From assembly GCA_951802425.1 (NCBI GenBank), contig OX637798.1, positions 62,001 through 126,000 of the forward strand: a DNA stretch of 64,000 nt, written 5' to 3'. Positions 1 to 10,860 of the stretch are shown one piece after another (position 1 is the stretch's first letter; the number at the start of each line of letters is the position of its first letter). Source of the DNA: Clavaria fumosa (Eukaryota > Basidiomycota > Agaricomycetes > Agaricales > Clavariaceae). The notes under the pieces were generated by a model. It was not told where the DNA came from and did no database searches. It was given only the letters and a program-made list of their open reading frames with translations. The position numbers and the translations under genes are program-made.

Positions 1-951
1 AAAGAATACTTAGATCGTGCGAGTTGTACGAGCGCAGAGGGCGAGTTAGAACAGAGTAGAGTGTGTCTTGGCGATCTTGTGGTCACCAAGAGAGACAAGA
101 CCTATCAATCGTGATGGTTCCAAGCTCAAAGGGCGTACTAGCCTCAAGCTTAAACCAATGTGCGTCAATATCAAGTCTAGAGTACCATAAGTACATGTGA
201 GACCTTATATATACGTACATGCAGGGAGTATGACGAGAAAGGGAAAGTACAGAGAGCGCCAGGCGACAAGACTATAGTAGTACGGGGTATAACTAGTCGT
301 AGAGTGACCGTGCACGTGTTCTACTAAGATCGCGAGGGGTAAACTAAGCATAGGTAAGGTCGCGGATGTGACTGGTCATGGGTCGCGACCTAACTAAATA
401 AGCATATGTGTAACTACGACTGGGCAGAGGGGCTTGGTCCAGGGCTAATGCAGTTATAGACGACTGAGAAGAAGAAGGGAGAACATAATTTGAAAGGATA
501 CACAGCTTGACTGCCGGTGGCGCATTTCATCGTTAAGGTCGCGCGGTCAGGCGAGCGGTCACGTGGACGGCGCTGGTGAGGCAGGTGACCTTGGGCGGTC
601 TTTGGGCGGTATGTCACGTGAGTAACGCTGGTAACGCGAGTAATGCGAGTAACGCCGGTGTGCCGTGCGGCAAGTCACGTGTCACTGCAGGAGTCATGTA
701 AGAGCGTGTTGAGCATCGAATAGTGGGTTCGGCGGTGAGTACGCATAAGGTGAGGTGGCGGGAGGTGACGCGAGTATGGTGGTATGATCGCGAGTGTCAT
801 GAGGAGATGATGGAGGCCTGAGAGGTGTTCAGAAGTTGATAGCGGGTTTCGGAAGAGTGTAGGGGGGTTTGCGAGGTGGTAGGGGAACGTTGGGAGGTCC
901 ATGAGTGGTGATAGAGTTGTTAGGTTGAGGAAAAATGGATGGGTCCTGACA
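1..951 (-). repeat. LTR (family also seen as solo LTR at 27212), cut by window edge
   Basis: This stretch is the reverse complement of 27212 to about 28165, so it is the 5' part of a long terminal repeat whose other ~430 bp lie left of the window. In element orientation it begins TGTCAGGACCC at 951. It ends exactly where the kinase reading frame 952-3238 is broken, so it truncated that gene. Whether it is a solo LTR or the 5' LTR of an element to the left cannot be decided here. Confidence 0.9.
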
Positions 952-3238
952 GTACCCTAACATCGAAATATCATGATCAGGCATGATGAACTGGCCATCC
1001 TCAGCCCCATCAGGTCTCTGAAGCTCTGGTCCACGAATAACATTCATGGGATATGTCACCGTCCCGATTTCTCCTGACCAGTCAAAATCAACCAACATGA
1101 AACCTTGACCATCTTCTCTGACCATGCCATTTGTATCGCGTACGTCACCATGAACATAACCTGCCTGGTGAAGGGAAGTCAGTTTGGCCTCAAGCTGTTC
1201 GCGAAGCTGTAGAGTCCGTGCTGATTTGTCGAGTTTATGGAATTCAATGAACTTCTTGTCCACCACATCCATGACTACCATGAACCATCCCCCCAGTAAA
1301 CTTTCAAAGCCTCTCAGGTGCGGTGCGCAGAGCTCGGAAGCACATATCTGGTGGGTTTCTTTGGAGTAGCGACGAACAAACTTGACGCAGAGTTCCTCCT
1401 TTGGATCATCTGAGCCTACAACAGCCGAGTCTTCTGGAACCACGCAACCGAAGAAGACAAGTTTGTCGTCCATTTGGCTTGTGTAATTAAAACGGCAGTC
1501 CCCTAAACCAAAAAGCGATGTGAAGCGGCAAGCGTATGGATAGCGGACGCCAAATTTGCCGACGTTTGCTACGGCCTTTGGAAAATCTTCGTAATATCTC
1601 CGCAAGGAGTGGGCGGCTTTCTTCATCGCTCAGAGGTGATGAGCGATCATCTCTCTCATAGACGTATCCGTGGGATCCCAGAAAAGGGGCAGACTCGGGG
1701 AGAGAACTTGAATAGTGGGGCGGCCAGTCCATACTGCACCAGCGAAGCAAATATGGGCACCTGCAGAGGCCTGAATAACCATCGGCCAAGAAGGGGAGAA
1801 TTTGAGAACTCACCAAAAACAATCACAAGTAGGCAAGGAAAATTGGAACCTTTGTGCTTGGCCTTTACGGTGTTGTCACGGTTTGACTCCAAATAATATG
1901 AGATTGCCTGAGCGAAAGGCTCTGCGCCACCAGTGCTGATCTTGTTCTTCAATTTGAGGATAAAGTAACAGTGACCATCGACGGACATGTCTCCGTCAGT
2001 TTCAAACCCTGTTCCTGCGATTTTGGTGCAGGTTAAGCGTAGTCCATAGTCGTCATCCAGGAGGGTGTGGAATGCCTTCTTCCTGTCACTTTCATCTCCA
2101 AACCATTTCGACATTTCCTCTGACAACTTCCAACTGAATAGGTTATCCTCCCGTGTTTGTTCATGCCTACAGTCATTGACAAATTCCCCGAAGACGCGGT
2201 GAAGCAAAGTGACGGGTATCGGGGCCGCGGCGGTGAAAGGACGATTGCAGAAGACCAACTTCTCAAGGCGGACCTGCAGCGCCGCGAACTGAGATGGGGT
2301 GCCCTGACTCGAGGGAGCCTTCCTGGGCACATTTTTGACATAATCCTTTCGCATTTCTGTTACATCGCTCTCCACCAGAGGGAGGTGGCACCATCGGCCT
2401 GTGGCAGGCGGAGAGTGCACGACAATATGAAGGTGTTCATCTTCAGGTGTGACAGTGATATTTTTGACAGACGGTTGGTGGCCCGTAACTGCGGTTTGTT
2501 ATCCAAGTTGAGGTCCCGCAATGCCTCCGTAAATGCATCGTCGTCGGCAATCGAAACCTACAGTCGTTGAGTGTTGCCGCAAGAGTACACATCGATCGGA
2601 GTTGCTCACCTTCCATAACTCCAAAGAGCCGGCGGGGATGTGATCGAAGAGGGGTTTCATCTTCTCCTTGATCGCGTCCTTCAGTGCGCCGACAGTCTTG
2701 TCCCTTGCGATTTCAACCGCCAACACATTCTTGGTTTCGTCACTGTAGACCCAGCAGTTAAGTTCGAGCATATGCTCTGGATCAGAGGACGGGATTACTC
2801 CTGGGACAGTGATCAGTTGCGGAGACGGCATGTCACAATTATCAGCACACACCAGCAGGTGGTGGGCGTACGATGATATGGAGGTGTTCATCTTCAGGTG
2901 CGACAGTGAATAATTTTGACAGACGGTTGGTGGCCCATAACTGCGGTTTGTTATCCAAGTTGAGGTCCCGCAATGCCTCCGTAAATGCATCATCATCGGC
3001 AATCGAAACCTACGGTCGTTGAGCGTTGCCGCAAGAGTACGCATTGATCGGAGTTGCTCACCTTCCATAACTCCAAAGAGCCGGCGGGGATGTGATCGAA
3101 GAGGGGTTTCATCTTCTCCTTGATCGCATCCTTCAGTACACCAACAGTCTTGTCCCTTGCGATTTCAGCCGCAAACACGTTCTTGGTTTCGTCACTGTGG
3201 ACCCAGCAGTTGAGTTCGAGGAGGCTGGGGTCAGACAT
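952..3238 (-). pseudogene. Crinkler-N / FunK1-like protein kinase pseudogene
   Basis: Read from ATG 3238, exon 1 gives a fungal Crinkler-type N-terminal domain (LNCWV start, ending GSLELWK). A GT-AG intron spans 3061-3010 and the domain continues from 3009. Downstream, around 2420-1810, is the linker typical of FunK1-like kinases. The frame 1626-952 carries a kinase catalytic loop (HGDVRDTN) and a DFD variant of the DFG motif. In these fungi such fusions are annotated as effector-like or FunK1 kinases; their substrates are unknown. Lesions seen: an in-frame TGA at 1632-1630 inside the kinase N-lobe region, a 452-bp duplication of the first exons, and LTR insertion at 951 that removes the end of the C-lobe just after a DHD motif. 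The frame before the TGA is readable, so decay is recent. Exon joins other than the first are approximate. Confidence 0.85.
2400..3238 (-). repeat. Tandem duplication of Crinkler exons, period 452 bp
   Basis: The donor at 3062/3061 recurs at 2610/2609 and the acceptor at 3010/3009 recurs at 2558/2557, both exactly 452 bp apart. Both copies encode the Crinkler N-domain with a few substitutions (for example WVHSDETKNVF versus WVYSDETKNVL). The left copy has no initiator Met in the domain position. It could be spliced in frame through GT-AG ends near 2880-2800, which would give a protein with two Crinkler domains. Confidence 0.8.
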
Positions 3239-4726
3239 TGCGTCCGACGAGACCCCTTGCCGGCAAGGAAAGTGGATCTCGCGTCTGCGAGTCGACGCGC
3301 GATGTGGCACTGGAGTCAAACTGTGGGAATCTATCTCGATCAGACGACTCCTGCGACGAGTCTTCGATCTGCTTTGACCAATTCCACTCAGTCGAGAACC
3401 CCTCAGGCCGTCCTGTCCCTTTTGCCTGCCCTACTGCGATTCTACGATGATGCCTGCAGCGCTTTTCCCGCTCCCTATCGACGGACGACGACAGTTGCGG
3501 CATCCACAACGAACCAAGCTCAGAGCCCGTGTAAATGCCGCGGACCGGCATCACGACTGCTGCCGGAGGACGGTCTAAAGTCGATCAAAGGTGCGTAATA
3601 CTGAGTTTCCTCTTACATGATCTCCTCGTTCTGAAGGCGCGCGTGATGCAGACGACGGATGAAACAAGTACGGTGAGTCGGGCGAGCGGTGGTAAATCCA
3701 GCGACGCTGGTGACAACGCGCCACCCTTTGGCTTCCTCGATACCGCTCCAGCCAACCACAACAATCACGGCTACAGCAACATCACCGGCACCCGCCGCAG
3801 GACCCGCAGCCACACCGCGCTTAAGACTCAACTCCGCGCGAGCTCGTGAGGAGAAATCAGCACGGAGCGAGTCGAGGAGATCTTGCTGGTGGACATGACA
3901 CCTGCCAGCGGAAGCAGTGGAGAACAAGATCACCAAGCCACAGGGGAAGGAGTGTGAGCGCAATGAGGGCGAATACAGTTCCACAAGGGACAGACGTGCC
4001 GCGTCGGCGCACCCACAGTATGTGTTGCTCTTATTATTTTTCTCTTCTTTTCTTTCACTGACCCGCGTTACAGAAGATGATTCCTCTATAAACACCACTG
4101 GCTGTGAAACTCGTCCGCGCGTACGGGGCCCGTCCGTCTGCGCCAACCGGGCCTACTCACCCGCGCACCTGCGCTCTCGCCAAGATCAGTAGCGCGGGGC
4201 TCACGACAGAGGGAGAAACCCAGAGGAATCGTGTGTGAGCAGTGCCAGTGCCCGCCACGCCGCACTACCGCGCCCAGCATGAGCCCACCACCATATGCCC
4301 ACGTCCGGGGCCAGCGCCACTCGCGCGCCGGTAGCAATAGCTATCCGAGGGGCGCGCGGCAAGCCGGCAGAGAGGCGTCAGCTGGGAATCACGACGAGGT
4401 GGCCTGAACATACAAATGCAGTGAGGAAGACACTGTGTACACCGTCGCGATCCCTTTCCGTATCCGTCCCGTGCACCACCCCTATGCCTCTCCCTCTTCT
4501 CCCGCACCATCCCTTCACCCCGCAACCACTGTCTCGTATATGTCGACAACGACCACCTACCAGTCGCATCGCATCATCACCACCGACTCACCGAAAATGA
4601 CGACTCGCATACGGCCAACAGCAGAGCGCGCATCGTACGCCGGCTGCCTCCTGACTGCCCATATCGTCAAAATGTCTCACTAACTACTGCAGATATAAGA
4701 ACAAATGATGCATGCCAGATTATTCT
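3239..4726. other. No gene recognised; upstream region of the Crinkler kinase
   Basis: CpG-rich sequence with several overlapping short frames on both strands and no recognisable domain. It may hold the kinase promoter. A pyrimidine run lies at about 4027-4060. Confidence 0.4.
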
Positions 4727-5350
4727 CTTGATGTCTTCAAACCTGAGCAATGATGAGATCTCTTACCACACTGGAGTACCTTGCTGCACCATAGAATGTC
4801 TCTTGACCAACTTCAGACAACAAGGTACTATCAATTGCCCCCCTTGCCTTCTCCAGTCATCAAAATGACTTCTCACAACACAAGAGGCACAGGTATGTTG
4901 TCTTGACTATCCATAAGCCTCACCCAACACTGATTCTTGCTAGTTTCTTCCAGGATCAGTCCAGCACACACCAGATGCATATCTTGATGAGTTACAGGAA
5001 CTGCTGTGGCAAAGGTTTGGCACAGAAGCATCATTAAGTACTGTATGGCACACATTGAGGAGGAGGGGCTTCACAATGAAGAAGGTGAGTAGTTACACAC
5101 TAGAGACGAGTGGGTTCAAACCCATTGACTTGCTACAACTCAGCAAGAATGTGCTTGAGCACAATGAGAGATTGTGACTTGAATACCAACACTTTGTTGG
5201 CACCAACTACACTGCAGAGCAGGCTGTATTTGTGGATGAGAGTGCATTTGACCATCAGACTGATCTTCGAGGGTGAGCTTGGGCATTGTCAGGCCACACC
5301 GTTCAGTCCAAAAAGGACACTAATATCATGCCACCCACAAAGTACACCAG
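4727..5350 (+). pseudogene. Tc1/mariner-like DDE transposase relic
   Basis: Fragments in order match a DDE_3-type transposase. Around 4745-4830 is a helix-turn-helix (LSNDEISYHTGVP, then LTNFRQQGTI). Around 4965-5080 is the second DNA-binding part (YLDELQELLWQRFGTEAS, then LRRRGFTMKKV). The first catalytic Asp motif, VFVDESAFD, lies at 5226-5252. In-frame TGA codons occur at 5175-5177 and 5274-5276. The sequence is lost soon after the first Asp, so the second Asp and the final acidic residue are missing. Family assignment rests on motif recall. Confidence 0.75.
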
Positions 5351-5379
5351 TACGTATTTAGCATTTCAGCTGGCCTCAG

Positions 5380-5811
5380 CCAAGATCACATAAATTGCAC
5401 AAGAAATACAGCTTGGGGCAACAGGATGTAAAAATGAAAATATCACCCTTGGCCCAGACATCAAGTACTGCACAATAATTGAATAGGCCAGTGAGTGAAG
5501 CCTGCTGACAATAATATCACCTGGGCCAATTGGCTCATTGTAATGATGACCAAGCTGTTCATATCATCTTGGCCAAGATACAATGGAGAAAATATAGTTC
5601 TGGCCAACATGGATGATGTGCTGTAATATTCAGACTGGCCAATACTCATGGACCTGAATAGTAATTGATTTCAGCCAAGATATATTTTCAATATCATCTT
5701 GGCCAAGATTAGACAATGGAAATATAGACCCACAACATGGTAGAATGCTTTAATATTCAGACTGGCCAATCCACATGGATGTATGCAGCAAATTTGTTTT
5801 GGCCAAGAAAA
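5380..5811. repeat. Degenerate TTGGCCAAGAT repeats
   Basis: Several copies of the palindromic core TTGGCCAAGAT or CTTGGCCAAGATA, separated by AATATCA- and AATATAG-type spacers. No coding potential is seen. Confidence 0.6.
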
Positions 5812-5970
5812 GTAGTGTTGCCATGGTTCGGCTCGGCTCGGCTATGGTGCGGCTCACGTGGCACACCGTGCTTTCGGCTTCAAGAGCCGAGCCACACCAT
5901 GATTACAGCATCAGCTGTGGCTCAAAGTGGCTCAGGGGTGGCTCACACCATGGTTTCCAGGCACAACTAG
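5812..5970. repeat. Small hairpin element with GGCTC-rich arms
   Basis: Imperfect inverted ends (TAGTGTTGCC and the complement of GGCACAACTA) enclose arms built from GGCTCGGCTC on one side and GAGCC on the other, with CCATGG near each end. No clear target duplication. It looks like a relative of the TAGTGATG elements at 30497, 33442 and 37638, but this is inference. Confidence 0.45.
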
Positions 5971-5993
5971 GATATATTTGGTAACTATGCTAA

Positions 5994-6247
5994 CTACGCT
6001 GCGAGTACATTGCGGACATATGAATTGATGTCCTCTGGGACTTGTTCTTGGGCAGCTGTGGTGGCCTCTAGCTCTAGCAACTCCTGTTCCCAGTCCAAGC
6101 CCTCAGTAAATGATAGTTCGCAATCTTTCCGAAGAGAGTACTTAAGAATCTGAAGAGCCTCCATGAAATCAGGTGAGATTCGGTTTCGTCAGGCAGTCAT
6201 TGTCTCTTTTGCTGATGAAAATACCCGCAGAAAAGGCAAGTCAGCGC
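5994..6247 (-). pseudogene. hAT transposase C-terminal (dimerisation) relic
   Basis: On the minus strand the frame reads LRVFSSAKETMTA, then a TGA at 6191-6189, then RNRISPDFMEALQILKYSLR, and ends in an acidic tail closed by TAG at 5996-5994. The RVFSSAKET...MEALQILK arrangement is the C-terminal end of hAT-family transposases common in mushrooms. Only this end remains. The DDE core and BED finger are absent, and the fragment abuts an unrelated frame at about 6247. Confidence 0.7.
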
Positions 6248-6939
6248 CGCGAAGTCAACGGAATTTTGGACAGGACCTGCTGCTTGGTGCTGGCCAGGAT
6301 GTTCAGTGCGTAGCTCAGGATAGGACCCGTCACCTGGCCCCCATAGAGGTCCATCACCCTGTTGTCATACAGGAAGTTGTAAATAGTGTACAGTTCAGTC
6401 GGCGCATGGTCCATCGCCAAGGGAAGGCATCGGACATAAGCGAGATCGGCCGAGACCACCGTGCCAGCGGTGAGGTGCTGCACTGACCAATATGCAGGAC
6501 CCCACACCTGAGCACCACTGTAGGTGCGAGTGTAATACGCCATTCGAAGAGAGAAATAGTAGTCGGAGAATAGATGACCGTGACATCCGTGAAATTGGCG
6601 CTGCCAATCGTGATGGAGCTTGTGGATAAAGTCTCGAACGGGCCGCCGGAGATGTAATGCATCCAAAGAATGCTAGTGCCGTTGTTGGTGATCCGAAGGA
6701 GGTTCTCACCGAAAATGCTAATCTTGGTCTCTGCGCCCCCAGCCGCATTGATGTGCATGCGATATGTCATGATACCGACGGGATTCATGAGCGGCAAGAC
6801 GACTTGGGGGGTAACTGCAGAGTTGGTAGTTGACAAGGAAGCTGTCGCAGCTCGCAAGTAGTCAGTAGTGTATGTCATGGGGATGGCATTGGCGGGTTGC
6901 GTCACCACAGTCCAGATGCAGTAGTACTGAATGAAATAA
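6248..6939 (-). pseudogene. Unrecognised beta-rich protein fragment, frameshifted
   Basis: Two overlapping minus-strand frames (about 6911-6540 and 6535-6241) read as one protein after a single frame change near 6535. The first part is rich in short Thr/Ser/Val segments, as in a beta-sandwich protein. The second part ends naturally at a TGA (6243-6241). I do not recognise the family. It sits between the end of a retroelement Gag and a hAT relic, so it may be captured sequence or a rearranged part of the retroelement. Confidence 0.4.
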
Positions 6940-7851
6940 TTAACTAGACACAGCAGTTAGGTATAATTCATAGTGTACTCTTTGCAGCGGGGTTCCCTGT
7001 CTTGTTCCAGGTGGAGGCTGCCTGTTCCATTGCGCAGGCGGTAGTCCTTGCTGTTGTTGTTGCTGCTGCGGTGCACGCGACTGCCATTGTGCTTGTTGGG
7101 GTTGCTGGACGGGCGGTGCACTCCACTGGTTCGGTCCTGGGTACGCAATTTGCGGTTGCCACTGTGGCGACCGCCAAAAACGGTTCTGAGGGGGTAGGCG
7201 TTGCGCAGGCTGGTTCCAAGCGGGGCGGGGAGCAGGTGCTGTTTGGGCTCGCATTTCTCTTTGCACCGCTGTGTGCAGCTGGTGCTGGCAGTCTAGTCGT
7301 ATTGTGAGCACCCGAAAAGCCTGGTAATCCGCAGGTTGCTCGGCACAAGAGAGCACTTTCTCCATCAGTTTAAGGTGTAGGGCCCTCATTAGTAGTGCAT
7401 GGATCACATTCCAGTGCGTCTCTTCATCGTAGCTGGCCTGATTCATGAGAGTTTCGAATTTCTGGAAGAACTGTGCAGCATCCATCTGCACCTGCCTGAA
7501 GACGTTAATCTTCTGGACTGCTAGGGCTTGGTCTTCGATAGGGGCAAAAGCCTCCCTCATCCTTGCTTCAAAGGTCGCCCAAATGACCTGTTCTCCTCCT
7601 TCCTCTAGTAAAACCATGGCTGCTTGGTTTGCCCATTCGGCGGCGTAGCCTTCTGTCATATTGCTCAAGGTAAAAACCACCTTGAGGAAGTCCGTGGGGT
7701 ATCTGGTAGCATTCACCCTAAACTCCAGGTGAAGGCTTTGAAGGAATGTTTGGAACTCCGTTCGCTCTCCTGAGTAAGGGGCGATCTTCAAGTTCAGTGT
7801 TATCACTGCCGCTGCGGGAGCAGGGGCAGGTGCGGGAGCAGCGTCGGCCAT
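6940..7851 (-). CDS. gag: Ty3-type retrotransposon Gag (303 aa)
   Basis: The protein starts with an Ala/Pro-rich leader, followed by a retrotransposon-Gag core (APYSGERTEFQTFLQSLH at the start, then the helical capsid-like region with LMNQASYDEETHWNVIHALL). It ends in a Gln/Pro-rich tail with a CAG/CTG-type glutamine run and no visible CCHC knuckle. ATG 7851 lies 2 nt after the stop of the upstream frame (7856). The frame ends at 6940 without protease or reverse transcriptase, so the 3' half of the element is missing. It would have formed virus-like particles. Confidence 0.7.
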   Translation of the reverse strand: MADAAPAPAPAPAAAVITLNLKIAPYSGERTEFQTFLQSLHLEFRVNATRYPTDFLKVVFTLSNMTEGYAAEWANQAAMVLLEEGGEQVIWATFEARMREAFAPIEDQALAVQKINVFRQVQMDAAQFFQKFETLMNQASYDEETHWNVIHALLMRALHLKLMEKVLSCAEQPADYQAFRVLTIRLDCQHQLHTAVQREMRAQTAPAPRPAWNQPAQRLPPQNRFWRSPQWQPQIAYPGPNQWSAPPVQQPQQAQWQSRAPQQQQQQQGLPPAQWNRQPPPGTRQGTPLQRVHYELYLTAVSS

Positions 7852-7855
7852 TTGT

Positions 7856-8413
7856 TCAATCGAGGTCTTCGAGCCAAATTCGGGGTGGGTCCTGGAAGAT
7901 GTTTATTCGTAGGCGGTCTTGGAAGCTGCCAAAGGTAAGGTCGGTCTGTGCTTCGGAAGAGCGGCGGTCGGGTAGGTTGTCAGTCTGTACTGTGACAGAC
8001 GTGTGGGTATCGTCTTCGAGTTCCTCGAAGGCGCTGTAGTAGTCGGTTTCGTTGTCAAAGAGGAGTTCTTCTCCTGCTAGGAAATCCAAGGTTTCTTGTT
8101 CAAATGCTTCTTCGGCGGCCACTTCGGAGAGCAAGGCTACCAGTCTGGTACGGAATATTCGCCACTCGGGTCGGTGCGCGATCGATGTGGCGTTGTTCGT
8201 GCTCGGGTCTGTTGGTACACAAAGTCGTCGGGTAGCAAAGTGATAGCATGGCGCCAATTGGGCGGCTTCGGACTGTCTCGGGTACAGGAACCGCTCGTAG
8301 GTTCTGCTCTGTGGTGTGCTCGGTGGTGTCAATTGCTCGAAATTTGTGTCTTCGTCGAATCCTACTAAGGCTCTGCGCCTTTCGTGCTGTTCAAACGCTG
8401 TCCAGTAGCGCAC
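7856..8413 (-). CDS. Leader ORF upstream of Gag (185 aa)
   Basis: This 185-aa acidic frame begins at ATG 8413 just inside the LTR-proximal leader and stops immediately before Gag (TGA then ACAA then ATG). It is rich in Glu, Asp and Thr, with no recognised domain. Its position suggests an extra 5' product of the same retroelement, or a Gag N-terminal extension reached by reinitiation or recoding. Either is inference. Confidence 0.5.
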   Translation of the reverse strand: MRYWTAFEQHERRRALVGFDEDTNFEQLTPPSTPQSRTYERFLYPRQSEAAQLAPCYHFATRRLCVPTDPSTNNATSIAHRPEWRIFRTRLVALLSEVAAEEAFEQETLDFLAGEELLFDNETDYYSAFEELEDDTHTSVTVQTDNLPDRRSSEAQTDLTFGSFQDRLRINIFQDPPRIWLEDLD

Positions 8414-8504
8414 CAGTTCTTTCTTCTTGGAATACGCAGACCTTGCTTCGGTCTGGGCAGGGTGAGGGTGCCTAGGTCCGTGAGGAGGTAGGCGGGGGAG
8501 AGGT

Positions 8505-8852
8505 TGTTACTTGTCAACTAAAGTCGCGTTGACTCTCAGGTATTCGAGGAACTCAGGTAAGAGTCGGTCGAATGAGAGCAAAGGAGGTAAGTGATTGGGA
8601 GTAACAACCTAAGGGTAGGTGTTACTCGAGAGACTACTTATATAGTACATGGGTGTGAGTCATAAAGAGTCATAATGAGAGACAGCCGACACATGTAAAC
8701 AACGAGGCGCGTGATGACTCATGGTGATAGCATAGAAGGAGGGAAGGCATGTGGTACGTGACGGGCGAAGGGAGAGGGGTGTGTGCATGGTGTGAAGGGT
8801 AAAAGAAGGGGGTGTGACGTACGAAAGGGGTGGGGACGGCGCAATTGTAACA
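8505..8852 (-). repeat. 5' LTR of the Gag-bearing element
   Basis: The 348-bp segment has inverted termini TGTTAC/GTAACA. In element orientation it holds a TATA-like TATATAAG near the middle. It ends exactly where duplicated sequence (copy A) begins at 8853, which supports an insertion boundary. No partner LTR was found on the left, consistent with 3' loss of the element. Confidence 0.6.
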
Positions 8853-9289
8853 CAGAGTAATTGAAACAAAGTCAGGGTGTATTATTCATGCACTATACTC
8901 AATCTTTCAATGTGATCCCATTTGATTTAGGTGCCACCACAAGTACAAACTTGTGTGAGGATGTGAGAACTGGATTCTGACTATATGCTGGAATTGTTGC
9001 TTTGTGGGTGATGGGAGGGGGGAGAGAGGGATGGAATATGATAGGTATGGGATGGCCCAGTATAGCATTGCAATTATTTTGGAATCCTATGGTTGGTTTT
9101 GATAAACGGGAGAATTTTGACTGGGTTGGTCAGCAGCTTTGGCATGCATTGGGAAATGAGTTTTGGAAAAATGTAAACCATGGAAATTGGGGATAAGAGG
9201 GGTAGATATAGGCACACAAAATTTCAAAAGACTAGCTTGAGTGGTTAGCTTGCAGTGAAAGAAAGCGCAGATACTCCATCTGCACAAGG
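8853..9289. repeat. Duplicated 0.44 kb sequence, copy A (interrupted)
   Basis: It matches 21533-21969 with few transitions, from CAGAGTAATTGAAAC to CTCCATCTGCACAAGG. The LTR element 9290-21313 split this copy: its continuation ACTATGCTGTTAG resumes at 21319, as in uninterrupted copy B at 21970. The sequence has no recognised coding content. Confidence 0.85.
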
Positions 9290-10131
9290 TGTTAAGATCT
9301 GATTCTTTGCTTCAAAGCAGGAGTAGGAGGGGTAGTGTAGAGGAGACCAAAAAGGAGGGTGGCAAAGGCGAAGCCGGAGCAGAGCAGAGTCCGGTCGGAG
9401 TCCGGATCGGAGTTGCGCAAGGACTTCTCCTCTACACAAAGGAGAAGGACTAGAAGGAGGTCAAAGGTGTTGGGACTATGGCCTCAACTTATGGGTTGTG
9501 CCACCACGTGTATACGTGTCCCAATTTAACCTTGCTGGTACTTTGCTTTCCAGGACAAGGAAGGATGAAGTCCGAAGGGAAATCGCCTGGAGTCCGTCGG
9601 AGTCCGCCGGAGTTTTGCGGAACTTGTCGGGACTGTCGAGAACAGTGAGGACGAAGTCGCTTAATGCACAGACCAAGTGACAAGGACCAGAAATAACGTT
9701 AATATTCGAACTGAGGATCATGGAGATACATGGGGGCTTATATGCTACTAGGGTAGGGCATAGGGCAGACTGTGAAACATGAATATATCAAATATGCATA
9801 GTAATTTCACCTGAGGAGTGGGAAGGCATAGATGATACATGTAAGGCAAAGAATAAGTTCCCATGGGTAGTGGGCATTGTCCCAATGGTTACCAACCATG
9901 GAATAGCACCAGGGAACATGCTAGAAACAAAGTCCATATGGTCCGAAGGACCAATATCGAAGTCCGACGAAAGTCCGGTCCGGAATTTCGGAGTTGGAGC
10001 CGGAGCGGAGATGGAGCAGAGCGGAGTTTGGGCAGAACTGTGTCGGAGATGCCGGAGATGCTTCGGAGTTGCGTTGGAGGTGCTTCGGAGGTGTTTCGGA
10101 GGTGATTAGGTGACTGGATAGGACCGTGACA
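9290..10131 (-). repeat. 3' LTR of the non-autonomous element
   Basis: 842 bp, matching 20472-21313. It contains repeated CGGAG words near its right end (about 9960-10110). Confidence 0.92.
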
Positions 10132-10167
10132 GTATCCCCCTCTTAGGGTCGAGCCCTCGAGACCCTT
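10132..10167 (-). promoter_or_regulatory. Polypurine tract and hairpin of the non-autonomous element
   Basis: In element sense the tract AAGAGGGGGATAC directly precedes the 3' LTR. Next to it is a 6-bp stem, AGGGTC pairing with GACCCT, around the loop GAGCCCTCGA (plus-strand reading). The same structure occurs at 12130 in the autonomous element. Confidence 0.75.
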
Positions 10168-10860
10168 AAGTGACTGTATTTCACTGTGTGGGTTGGAGAG
10201 AGTTGGAGCTGGAGGTGAGGTCGGAGAGGGTGGAACTCAAGCTGGAGTTGGAGTCGGAGGTCTGGAGCAGGTCGGAGATGGTGCAGAGGGTGTCGGAGAT
10301 GTGAAGCGGAGGTGTGGAGCTGAGAGCATCGGAGTTTTGGGGGTTCAGAGTTTTGGAGCAGAGGTGTGGAGGTGAGGGAGTTGGACTTTTGGAGATTCAG
10401 AGTGGAGGTACAGAGGAGCAGAAGTGTGGAGGGAGGAATCAGAGATGAGTGGAGGTGCAGAATTGAATTTTGGAGTTTTGGAGTGGAGTGCAGAGGTGTG
10501 GAATCGGAGTTGGAGCGGAGGTGCGGAGGTGTGGAATCGGAGTTGGAGAAGAGGTAAGGGAATCGAAGTTTTGGAGGTTTGGAGAGAGGTGCAGAGGTGC
10601 GGAAATGGAGTCAGAGTCTCAGAGGAGAGGTGCAGAGGTAGCAGAGTTGGAGTCAGAGCAGCGGAGTAGCGGAGCGGAGGTGCGGAGCGGAGGTGCAGAG
10701 GTGCAGAGTGGAGGTGCGGAGGTGGCAGAGTGTGGAGTCAGAGCAGTGGAGTAGCGGAGCGGAGGTGCGGAGGTGCAGAGTGGAAGTGTGGAGGTAGCAG
10801 AGTGTGGAGGGGGGGCCAGAAAAGGTCGGAGATGCTGGGAGGCTGTGAGGACCTATTGTA
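10168..10860. repeat. Purine-rich GGAGGTGCGGAG repeats
   Basis: Nearly 700 bp of irregular GGAG/GGTG/CGGAG/CAGAG words with very few C residues on the plus strand, ending near a C8 run and a T-rich patch. The long frames here are low-complexity and are not considered genes. This is internal sequence of the non-autonomous element. Confidence 0.8.

Noticed and set aside
3613..4146. 177-aa minus-strand frame upstream of the kinase gene
   Set aside because: No domain, overlapped by equally long plus-strand frames; treated as chance in GC-rich DNA.
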